Of a stretch of DNA of 64,000 bases, positions 50,641 through 57,489 are shown piece by piece. Positions within the stretch are counted from its first letter, which is position 1, and every line of letters begins with the position of its first letter. The DNA is from Halobacteriales archaeon QS_4_70_19. GTDB taxonomy: Archaea > Halobacteriota > Halobacteria > Halobacteriales > Haloarculaceae. The position numbers were made by a program, and so were the translations under genes. The DNA lies in the NCBI GenBank assembly GCA_003020985.1, contig PXRM01000026.1, positions 1 to 64,000 of the forward strand, read 5' to 3'. The notes under the pieces are model-generated. The model was not told where the DNA came from and ran no database searches. It saw nothing but the letters and a program-made list of their open reading frames with translations.

Positions 50641-51377
50641 CGGTCGCCGGCCGCGACCTGCTGGCGGAGGCGGACCTCGTGGTCCACGCCGGCTCGCTGG
50701 TCAACAGCGAACTCCTGGAGGCGTACTGCACCGACGCGGAGACGGTCTCCTCCATCGGGAAGGACCTCGAGGAGCTGATCCCCCTGATGCGGGACTCCTA
50801 CGAGGCCGGCGAGACGGTCGTCCGCCTCCACAGCGGCGACCCGGCGGTGTACGGCGCCGCCCTCGAACAGATGGACGCGCTGGAGCACGAGGGCGTCCCG
50901 ACCTACATCGTCCCCGGCGTCACCTCCGCGTTCGCCGCGGCGGCGACGCTGCGCACTCAGCTCACCCTCAACGGCGCGGCCAACCACGTCGCCTTCACCC
51001 GGCCACAGGGGAAGACCCTCGACGCCGAGGACGACCACATCGCGGACTTCGTCGGGATGGGCGACGTGACGACCTGCATCTACCTGGGGACCCACGCGGT
51101 CCCGGAGACGATGGACCGGCTCGTCGACGACGGCGTCGACCCCGAGACGCCCGTCGCAGTCGTCTACCACGCCTCCTGGCCCGACGAGGACGTCCTGACG
51201 GGGACGGTCGCGACCATCGGCGGCGAGATCGAGGCCGCCGGCTACCGGGCCTCGGCGATGGTGGTCATCGGCGACGCCGTCGGCGCCGGCGACTACGAGC
51301 GGTCCTACCTGTACGGCGGCTGGGCGAACCGTGGCGAGGACGGCGGAGACGGCGATGAGGAGGTGGAGGCCGACTGA
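50562..51377 (+). CDS. cbiF: CbiF: cobalt-precorrin-4 C11-methyltransferase (271 aa as annotated)
   Basis: GVPTYIVPGVTSAFAAAATL, HSGDPAVYGAALEQMDALEH, GDVTTCIYLGTHAV and the N-terminal FVGAGPGDPRLLTVAGRDLL mark CbiF. The first available start is GTG at 50562 (VYDYTAGDDQEG), inside what is normally the N-terminal extension; the usual start was lost in the duplication. The core is complete from FVGAGPGDP onwards, so the shortened form should still fold. C-terminus acidic. Confidence 0.93.
   Translation: MYDYTAGDDQEGIPFVGAGPGDPRLLTVAGRDLLAEADLVVHAGSLVNSELLEAYCTDAETVSSIGKDLEELIPLMRDSYEAGETVVRLHSGDPAVYGAALEQMDALEHEGVPTYIVPGVTSAFAAAATLRTQLTLNGAANHVAFTRPQGKTLDAEDDHIADFVGMGDVTTCIYLGTHAVPETMDRLVDDGVDPETPVAVVYHASWPDEDVLTGTVATIGGEIEAAGYRASAMVVIGDAVGAGDYERSYLYGGWANRGEDGGDGDEEVEAD
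50729..50787 (+). repeat. 59-bp direct repeat, copy 2 (within cbiF)
   Basis: The source copy: encodes TDAETVSSIGKDLEELIPLM in frame with conserved CbiF text. See copy 1 at 50445-50503. Confidence 0.95.
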
Positions 51378-51428
51378 TGCGGGGAGTCGGTTCTCGCTCG
51401 GTACGGCGACGACGGGAACGGGATAGTC

Positions 51429-51600
51429 TCGGAGCCCCCGCCCGCTCGACGGTCCGGGTCTCGCTGCGGTCCTCGTCGCTCACTCCGTTCGCTCCGGCGG
51501 TCCTTGCGTCGTCCGGGACCGGTCGAGCGGGCGGCCCCTTCCATTCCCACCTGAGTCGGGTGGTGCACCGAGCAGCGCGGGCGGAATCACGGTGAGTACG
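51429..51600. repeat. Palindromic intergenic element, copy 1 (cbiF-cbiG spacer)
   Basis: Starts TCTCGGAGCCCCCGCC; a long stem CCCGCTCGACGGTCCGG pairs with CCGGGACCGGTCGAGCGGG; then GGCCCCTTCCATTCCCAC at 51533-51550 and an end close to TCACGGTGAG. Interrupts an operon whose other genes overlap or abut. Matches the element at 55591-55790 in order and in pairing but not in stem sequence. Confidence 0.7.
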
Positions 51601-51602
51601 AC

Positions 51603-52598
51603 ATGAGCACGGACAGCAACAGCGGCACGGCGGACGACGCATCGGACGACAGCTCGGGCGGGCACTGCTCGACCCCGGACAGCGACGGCGAGGTGGCCGA
51701 GGAGATCGCCATCGTCGCCTTCGAGCGCAAGTGGGACACCGCCGAGGAGATCCGCGAGGGCATCGGCGACCGCTACGAGGCCATCGACCTGCTCGAGTAC
51801 CACGGCGACGTGTTCGCCGAGCACTGGGGCGAGTACGACTGCTTCGTCGGCCTGATGGCCAGCGGCATCGCGATGCGCAAGACCGCCGGCCTGCTCGACG
51901 ACAAGTGGGAGGACCCGGCGGTCGTCGTGGTCGACGAGGAACTGACGTGGGCCATCCCGCTGACGGGCGGTCACCACGGTGCTAACCAGGTGGCCGACGA
52001 CCTCGCGTCGATGGGTGCGGTGCCCGCGATGACCACCGCCAGCGAGGCGGCCGGCAAGCAGGGCGTCGAGGAGCGCGCGAGGGCGCTGGACGCCCACGTC
52101 GTCAACGGCGACTCGACGGTCGCGACGAACCTCGCCGTGCTGGACGAGGAGCTGGGACCGGTCGCCCGGCTGGACGGCCCTGCGGCGGTCGTGGCTGACG
52201 ACGACGTGACGGTCCTGAAGCGCAACTCGGACGACGGCGTCGTCCTCGGGACGGGGAGCGTCGCGGGGGCCGACGCCGAGCAGTTCGAGGCGGCCTGGCG
52301 CGAGGCGCTCGACGGGACGGACTACACCCTGGCCGACGTGGAGTTCGTCGCCACGGGCACCCGGAAGGCCGAGGAGGCGGGACTGCTCGAAGCGGCCGAG
52401 CAGTTGGCCCTCGGCGTTGTCGCCTTCGAGAAGGACACGCTGGAGGAGTTCGAGGGGCCGACGCCGTCGCGCTCGCGTGAACTCATCGGCTGGCCGGGTA
52501 TCGCGGAGGCGTCGGCCATCGCCGGTGGCCGCGAGCACGACCTGCTCGTCGAGAAGACCAGCCACGAGGACGCCGTCACGGTGGCGGTCGGCCGATGA
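51603..52598 (+). CDS. cbiG: CbiG: cobalt-precorrin-5A hydrolase (331 aa)
   Basis: FERKWDTAEEIREGIGDRYE at the N-terminus, GLMASGIAMRKTAGLLDDKW EDPAVVVVDEELTWAIPLTG GHHGANQVADDLASMGAVPA in the central domain, and FVATGTRKAEEAGLLEAAEQ in the C-terminal CbiG_C domain. Opens the lactone ring and releases acetaldehyde from cobalt-precorrin-5A. N-terminal about 30 residues are acidic and disordered. cbiH1 begins inside its stop (ATGA overlap). Confidence 0.94.
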   Translation: MSTDSNSGTADDASDDSSGGHCSTPDSDGEVAEEIAIVAFERKWDTAEEIREGIGDRYEAIDLLEYHGDVFAEHWGEYDCFVGLMASGIAMRKTAGLLDDKWEDPAVVVVDEELTWAIPLTGGHHGANQVADDLASMGAVPAMTTASEAAGKQGVEERARALDAHVVNGDSTVATNLAVLDEELGPVARLDGPAAVVADDDVTVLKRNSDDGVVLGTGSVAGADAEQFEAAWREALDGTDYTLADVEFVATGTRKAEEAGLLEAAEQLALGVVAFEKDTLEEFEGPTPSRSRELIGWPGIAEASAIAGGREHDLLVEKTSHEDAVTVAVGR

Positions 52599-53494
52599 GC
52601 GCCGACGCCGAGGACGGGGAGGGCGAGTTCGACCTCGACGGCGAGGTCGTCCCCGAGTCCGAGTACGGCACGCTGTACGTCGTCGGCATCGGCCCCGGCC
52701 TGCCCGACGAGATGACCCAGCGCGCCCGCGACGTGATCCGGACCGCGGACTGCGTGGTCGCGTCGAACCTCTACCAGGAGTTCCTCCGGAAGGACGGCAC
52801 CCTGCCGCCGGGGGACCGGACCGACGAGGACGGCGTCTTCGAGCGCCCGGACGGGTCGACCGGCGAACTCGTCCGGTCCTCGATGGGCAGGCAGGTGGAA
52901 CTGGCGAAGGAGGCGTTCGCCCGCGTGCGCCGCGGCGAGGACGTGGCCCACGTCTCCGGCGGCGACCCGAACGTGTACGGCAAGAGCGACCTCGTGTTCA
53001 CGATGGCCGAGGCCGAGGGCGCGACGGACGTGCCCATCGAGATCGTTCCGGGTGTCACGGCCGCCCTGGGGCTGGCTGGTAACCTCGGCGCGCCCCTCTC
53101 CAACGACTTCTGCACCGTCTCGCTGTCGGACAAGTGGCGGGGCTGGGCGGAGATCGAGGAGAAACTGCGGGCCGCCGCCATCGCCGGGTTCGTCGTCGTC
53201 CTCTACAACTGCTGGCGCGACTACGAGCGCGCCATCGACACCCTCCGGGAGGAGCGGGCCGACGACGTGCCCGTCGCCATCGTCAACGACGCCGGCCGCG
53301 GCGAGGCCGGGCGCAACCTGGAGGGCGAGACGTTCACCATCACGACGCTGGGCGAGGCCGACCAGCACGACGAGGAGGTCGGCGGGATGGGCACCTCCAT
53401 CCTCGTCGGCACCCACGAGACCGAGGTCTGGCGCAACGACCACCGCGAGTACCTCGTCACGCCCCGCGGCGGGCGCGACGTGGAGGACTTCTGA
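52595..53494 (+). CDS. cbiH1: CbiH-type cobalt-precorrin-3B C17-methyltransferase, copy 1 (299 aa)
   Basis: Tetrapyrrole methylase: LYVVGIGPGLPDEMTQRARD, HVSGGDPNVYGKSDLVFTMA, IVPGVTAALGLAGNLGAPLS and NDFCTVSLSDKWRGWAEIEE. Haloarchaea carry two adjacent CbiH-like genes; this is the one with an inserted loop around DRTDEDGVFERPDGSTGE. It may carry the ring-contraction step, the division of labour between H1 and H2 being unknown from sequence. 4-bp overlap with cbiG. Confidence 0.92.
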   Translation: MSADAEDGEGEFDLDGEVVPESEYGTLYVVGIGPGLPDEMTQRARDVIRTADCVVASNLYQEFLRKDGTLPPGDRTDEDGVFERPDGSTGELVRSSMGRQVELAKEAFARVRRGEDVAHVSGGDPNVYGKSDLVFTMAEAEGATDVPIEIVPGVTAALGLAGNLGAPLSNDFCTVSLSDKWRGWAEIEEKLRAAAIAGFVVVLYNCWRDYERAIDTLREERADDVPVAIVNDAGRGEAGRNLEGETFTITTLGEADQHDEEVGGMGTSILVGTHETEVWRNDHREYLVTPRGGRDVEDF

Positions 53495-53498
53495 GATC

Positions 53499-54506
53499 AT
53501 GAGCACCGAGAACACCGACACCACGACCGAGGCATCGACTGAAAGCGACTGCGGCGCGACGAGCGCCGCGTCGACAGAGAGCAAGTGCGGCGCATCCACC
53601 GACACGACCGACGAGACGGGGAGCAAGTGCGGCGCGTCCTCCTCGTCCTCGTCATCGTCGTCGGGCTGTGGCGCCTCGAAGTCCGAGACGACCGACGAGA
53701 ACGTGAGCGCGGCCGCCGCGGACTTCGAGGGCGAGCCGGGGCGGCTCGTCGCCGTCGGGCTGGGGCCGGGCCACGCCGAGGGGATGACCCAGCGCGCGAA
53801 GACCGCGCTCCTCGAAGCGGAGCACATCGTCGGCTACACCACCTACATCGACCTGCTGCCCGACGAGGTCGTCGAGCAGGCCGACGAGCTGTACGACACG
53901 CCGATGTGCGGCGAGGTCTCCCGCACCGAGGAGGCCGTCGACCGCACCCTCGCCGGGAACCACGTCGCCATCGTCGGCAGTGGCGACCCGAACGTCTACG
54001 CGCTGGGCGGGCTCGCGCTAGAGATCGTCGAGTCGAAGGGCACCACCCCCAGCGCCGTCGACTTCGAGGTCGTCCCCGGCGTTCCCGCCGCGCAGTCCTG
54101 CGCCGCGCGGGTCGGCGCCCCGCTGGTCAACGACACGGTCACCGTCTCGCTGTCGGACCACCTCACCCCCATGGCGGACATCGAGTCCCGGCTGGCGGCG
54201 GTCGCGCCGGAGGGGTTCACCATCGCCATCTACAACCCCTGGAGCCGGAAGCGCCGGGAGAACTGGGAGCGCTGCTGTGACATCCTGCTGGAGCACCGCA
54301 GCGCCGACGTGCCCGTCGGCGTGGTCCACGGCGCCGGCCGCGAGGACGAGCAGGTCGAGATCGTCGAGCTGGGCGAACTGAAGGCACTCGGCGAGACCGA
54401 CCTCGTCGACATGACCACGACCGTCCTCGTGGGCAACGAGGAGACGTACGTGCGGGACGGCCGGATGGTGACCCCCCGTGGCTACGAATCGAAGTACGAC
54501 TACTGA
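53499..54506 (+). CDS. cbiH2: CbiH-type C17-methyltransferase, copy 2, with cysteine-repeat N-terminus (335 aa)
   Basis: Methylase body from about residue 80: LVAVGLGPGHAEGMTQRAKT, AIVGSGDPNVYALGGLALEI, VVPGVPAAQSCAARVGAPLV and DTVTVSLSDHLTPMADIESR, more like classical CbiH than copy 1. The first about 70 residues are Ser/Thr/Glu-rich with four Cys-Gly-Ala units (DCGATS, KCGAST, KCGASS, GCGAS). The start at 53499 is set by position 4 bases after the cbiH1 stop. The Cys units may hold a metal (inference). Confidence 0.92.
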   Translation: MSTENTDTTTEASTESDCGATSAASTESKCGASTDTTDETGSKCGASSSSSSSSSGCGASKSETTDENVSAAAADFEGEPGRLVAVGLGPGHAEGMTQRAKTALLEAEHIVGYTTYIDLLPDEVVEQADELYDTPMCGEVSRTEEAVDRTLAGNHVAIVGSGDPNVYALGGLALEIVESKGTTPSAVDFEVVPGVPAAQSCAARVGAPLVNDTVTVSLSDHLTPMADIESRLAAVAPEGFTIAIYNPWSRKRRENWERCCDILLEHRSADVPVGVVHGAGREDEQVEIVELGELKALGETDLVDMTTTVLVGNEETYVRDGRMVTPRGYESKYDY

Positions 54507-54507
54507 G

Positions 54508-54756
54508 ATGCCCGACAGATACCGCGTCACCGTCGACAAGGGGGCGTGCGACGGCATCTTCGCCTGCCTCGTCCGGGACGACCGGCTGGTGGAGGCCGAC
54601 GACGGCCTCGCCGGCTTCGACCCCGACGAGGCCGAGGCCGTCGCGCGGACCGACGACGGCGTGACGGCGACGTTCGAGGACGACCGGCTCGACGAGGCCG
54701 AGGGTGCTGCGGCCGCCTGCCCGCCGAGCGCGATTTCCGTGGAGGTACTGGAATGA
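54508..54756 (+). CDS. Cobalamin-operon ferredoxin-like protein (82 aa)
   Basis: MPDRYRVTVDKGACDGIFAC LVRDDRLVEADD ... AAAACPPSAISVEVLE. Three cysteines (C14, C20, C71) in the single-cluster ferredoxin pattern (CDGxxxC ... CPPSAI). Starts one base after the cbiH2 TGA. Conserved in haloarchaeal cob operons; presumably supplies electrons for a reductive step in the pathway (such as cobalt reduction). Confidence 0.88.
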   Translation: MPDRYRVTVDKGACDGIFACLVRDDRLVEADDGLAGFDPDEAEAVARTDDGVTATFEDDRLDEAEGAAAACPPSAISVEVLE

Positions 54757-54829
54757 TGCGCGAGATTCGATACGAAATCGGCAATCCGGCGGATAGTCGA
54801 GAAATTCGGTGGGTCGCGGAGGTGTCCCG

Positions 54830-55528
54830 ATGAGCGACGCCCCGGCCTCCCCCGGCGACCACGACCCGCCGCGGGACCTGCTCTCGGCGCACCCCGAGAC
54901 GGCGTACTTCTGGGGCCGCGTTGCGGGCGACGGCGACCTCACGGGCGAGCGGGTCCGCGTGCGGGCGGCCGAGGAGTCGGTCGCCCGTCGGCTCGCCGCC
55001 ATCGCCGGCGACGACGGACGGCTCGCGGGCGAGCGCACGGTCGAGCGGCCCTACGCGCACGACGCCTCGCTGGCCCGCGTCGAGGACGAGTACACCGTGA
55101 AGGTGTTCGGCGGGGCCGCCGACCGCGCCGCCGCCGCGTTCGGCCTCCCCATCGACGGCACCGACGGCGGCTACCGGCTGGACGCGCTGGCCGACCACGA
55201 CCGGCAGCTCCTGCGCGGCCTCCTTGAGGCGGCGGGGACCGTCTGCTTCCGCGAGTCCGAGGGCGTCGTGGGTGTCTCCTTCGTCCACGAGGACCGCGCG
55301 CTGCTGGAGTGGGTCCAGGGCGCGCTCGCCGACACCGGCTTCGGCGCCGACGACCTCGCGGAGACCTCCTCGGGTGGCTACTGGTTCGGCGTCGCCGACG
55401 ACGACACGGCGGCGTTCGGCGAGTGGGTGTACGAGGGGAGCGACGACACCGGCCTGTACGCCGACGACCGCCGGACGAAGCTGCTCCGCAGCATCGAGCG
55501 CGCGGCCAGCGTCTCGGAGGCGGACTGA
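54830..55528 (+). CDS. LAGLIDADG-fold protein embedded in the cobalamin operon (232 aa)
   Basis: Two-repeat layout of LAGLIDADG homing endonucleases. First motif at residues 27-35 F-W-G-R-V-A-G-D-G (conserved G and catalytic-position D); second motif at 128-136 L-R-G-L-L-E-A-A-G, with Ala in place of the second catalytic Asp. Each is followed by the expected strand pattern (RVRVRAAEESVARRLAAI; CFRESEGVVGVSFVHEDRAL LEWVQGALADTGF), and the end GEWVYEGSDDTGLYADDRRT KLLRSIERA matches LAGLIDADG_3-type endings. Single-strand catalytic residue loss suggests a nickase, a DNA-binding regulator (as WhiA arose) or a domesticated remnant. No intein or intron around it. Its function in B12 synthesis is unknown. 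Confidence 0.72.
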   Translation: MSDAPASPGDHDPPRDLLSAHPETAYFWGRVAGDGDLTGERVRVRAAEESVARRLAAIAGDDGRLAGERTVERPYAHDASLARVEDEYTVKVFGGAADRAAAAFGLPIDGTDGGYRLDALADHDRQLLRGLLEAAGTVCFRESEGVVGVSFVHEDRALLEWVQGALADTGFGADDLAETSSGGYWFGVADDDTAAFGEWVYEGSDDTGLYADDRRTKLLRSIERAASVSEAD

Positions 55529-55590
55529 CCATGCCAGGTTCGAGACACACCGTTCCAGCGCGGGGTTGCGCCCGTCGTCACGAACCACGT

Positions 55591-55790
55591 CGGGTGGGAA
55601 TGGAAGGGGCTGGAGGCTTCCGAGATGGTCCCGACCGACGGCTCGCCAGCGGACGAAACCATCTCGGAAGCCCCCGCCGGTTCGGGGAAGGCGGGCGACG
55701 CAAGCACTGGACCGGAGCGAGCGCAGCGAGCGGAGGGAAGCGCGCGGCGAGCTCCCCGACCCGAACCGGCGGCCCCTTCCAGTCCCGCCC
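55591..55790. repeat. Palindromic intergenic element, copy 2 (before cbiX), about 200 bp nested inverted repeats
   Basis: Outer arms CGGGTGGGAATGGAAGGGGC (55591-55610) and GGCCCCTTCCAGTCCCGCCC (55771-55790) pair almost perfectly. Inside: GCTTCCGAGATGGT (55616-55629) with ACCATCTCGGAAGC (55658-55671), then GCCGGTTCGG (55676-55685) with CCGAACCGGC (55761-55770). The next gene starts right after TCACGGTGAG, as copy 1 ends. No coding potential. Confidence 0.75.
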
Positions 55791-55820
55791 GTCCCGAGCG
55801 TCCGCGGGGGGTGGGTCACG

Positions 55821-57071
55821 GTGAGCGACGCCCCGCCGACACAGGTCCCGACCGACGCACCGGACCTCCCGGACCGGCTGGACGACGAGGCAGTCCTCCT
55901 CGTGGGCCACGGTTCCCGGCGCGAGAAGTCGAACGAGCAGGTCCGCGAGCTGGCGGTCATGCTGGAGGAGCGACTCGGTCTCCCCGTGGACGCGGGGTTC
56001 CTGGAACTCGCCGAGCCGTCCATCCCGGAGGCGCTGGGGGGACTCGTGCCCAGTGTGTCCCGCGTGACGGTGGTCCAGCTGTCGCTGTTCGCCGCGAGCC
56101 ACGTCAAGAACGACGTGCCCCTCGCCGTGGAGCGGGTCCGCGCGGACCACCCGGAAGCGACGTTCCACGTCGGCGGCCACCTCGGCGTCCACCCCGCGCT
56201 GGTGGACCTGCTGGACGACCGCGCGGCCGCCGTGGAGGCGGAACTCGGCGTCGACCGCGCCGAGGACGAGGTGGCCGTGGCGCTCTGTGCGCGCGGCTCC
56301 TCGGACCCGGACGCGAACGCGGACGTGCACAAACTGGCGCGGCTGCTCCACGAGGGCCGAGCGTTCGCCCGCGTCGATCCGACCTTCATCGGCGTCACGG
56401 AGCCGACGCTGGACGAGACGCTCCACCGGCTGGCGAAGTCCCGCCCGGACGCCGTCGTCGTGCTGCCGTATATGCTCGGCGACGGGGTGCTGACGGGACG
56501 CATCCGCGACGGTGCCGACGAGTTCGACGCCGACTACCCGTACGTCGACGCGGCCGCGGGCGACCCCCTCGGCACGGACGACCGGCTGCTGGACGTGCTC
56601 GGCGACCGCTGGCAGGCCGCCCGCACGGACAGCGTCGAGATGTCCTGTGACACGTGCAAGTACAAGGTGGAACTCGACGGCTACGAGCGGGACGTGGGCG
56701 GCGCGCGCGCGACGCTGCGCGCGCTCACGCACCTCGAGACCCACGCCGACCGCGAGGACGTGGGCGACGACCCGCACGTCCACGACCACCCCGAGAAGCA
56801 CGTCGCCGTCTGCACGAACACGACCTGCGCCGCCGACGGCGCGCCCGCCGTCCTCGAACGGCTCCGGCAGGGGGTCCGCGACTCGGACGCCTGCGACGCG
56901 CGCGTCACCCGCACGTCCTGTCTGGGCCGCTGTGGCGACGGCCCCATCGTCGCCGTCTACCCGGACGGCGTCTGGTACGGCGACGTCGAGGCCGACGACG
57001 CCGAGCGGGTCGTCGGCGACCACCTCGACCGCGGCCGCATCGTGAGCGACCTCGTGGACGGCACGCTGTAG
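55821..57071 (+). CDS. cbiX: CbiX: sirohydrochlorin cobaltochelatase with C-terminal 2Fe-2S thioredoxin-like domain (416 aa)
   Basis: Tandem chelatase halves: LLVGHGSRREKSNEQVRELA and GHLGVHPALVDLLDD (first), LCARGSSDPDANADVHKLAR and VVVLPYMLGDGVLTGRI (second), with metal-coordinating His in HGSR. Inserts Co into sirohydrochlorin early in the pathway. After a Cys stretch (MSCDTCKYKVELDGYE) the C-terminus is a 2Fe-2S ferredoxin: CTNTTCAADGAPAVLERL and TRTSCLGRCGDGPIVAVYPD. GTG start at 55821; longer frame upstream is repeat-derived. Confidence 0.93.
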   Translation: MSDAPPTQVPTDAPDLPDRLDDEAVLLVGHGSRREKSNEQVRELAVMLEERLGLPVDAGFLELAEPSIPEALGGLVPSVSRVTVVQLSLFAASHVKNDVPLAVERVRADHPEATFHVGGHLGVHPALVDLLDDRAAAVEAELGVDRAEDEVAVALCARGSSDPDANADVHKLARLLHEGRAFARVDPTFIGVTEPTLDETLHRLAKSRPDAVVVLPYMLGDGVLTGRIRDGADEFDADYPYVDAAAGDPLGTDDRLLDVLGDRWQAARTDSVEMSCDTCKYKVELDGYERDVGGARATLRALTHLETHADREDVGDDPHVHDHPEKHVAVCTNTTCAADGAPAVLERLRQGVRDSDACDARVTRTSCLGRCGDGPIVAVYPDGVWYGDVEADDAERVVGDHLDRGRIVSDLVDGTL

Positions 57072-57111
57072 TATCGCTCGATGACCGACTACGATCACCC
57101 ATACACCACAC

Positions 57112-57489
57112 ATGACCTGTCACGAACTCGAAGCCCTGCGACTCGGCCTGATGAACGTCCTCGGAACGACCGACCGGAGCGCCCGCGAGCACGCCGAGAA
57201 GGAGCTGGCGGGGCACCTGGAGGGCCCCGTCGGCGCGCTCGCCGAGGCGGACGACCTCGCGGCCGTCGAGCGCCACCTCGACGCCGCGCTGGTCGACCTG
57301 GAGGAGGCGGTGGCTGCCGCGGACGAGAGCACCGACCGGTACGACTACCTCCGCGGCCGACTCGTGGCAGTGCGCGACGCCGAGCGCGCCGTCCGCCGGC
57401 TCACGAACCAGGGCGAGTCCGTCCTCGACGGGCTGGACGACGCCCACCACCTGCTCCACGAGGCGTTCCCCGTCGATGACGAGGACTGA
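57112..57489 (+). CDS. DUF3209-family protein (125 aa)
   Basis: MTCHELEALRLGLMNVLGTT DRSAREHAEKELAGHLEGPV GALAEADDL ... helical throughout. DUF3209 proteins are found almost only next to haloarchaeal cobalamin genes; no activity known. The last 14 bases overlap the start of the PQQ-propeller gene, so the two are coupled. Confidence 0.9.
   Translation: MTCHELEALRLGLMNVLGTTDRSAREHAEKELAGHLEGPVGALAEADDLAAVERHLDAALVDLEEAVAAADESTDRYDYLRGRLVAVRDAERAVRRLTNQGESVLDGLDDAHHLLHEAFPVDDED

Noticed and set aside
54753-54833. 26-codon frame MMREIRYEIGNPADSREIRW between ferredoxin and the LAGLIDADG gene
   Set aside because: Too short, palindromic spacer-like sequence; no evidence of coding.
55378-55820. Open frames crossing the palindromic element before cbiX
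   Set aside because: Their sequence derives from inverted repeats and changes character in both directions; not protein-like.
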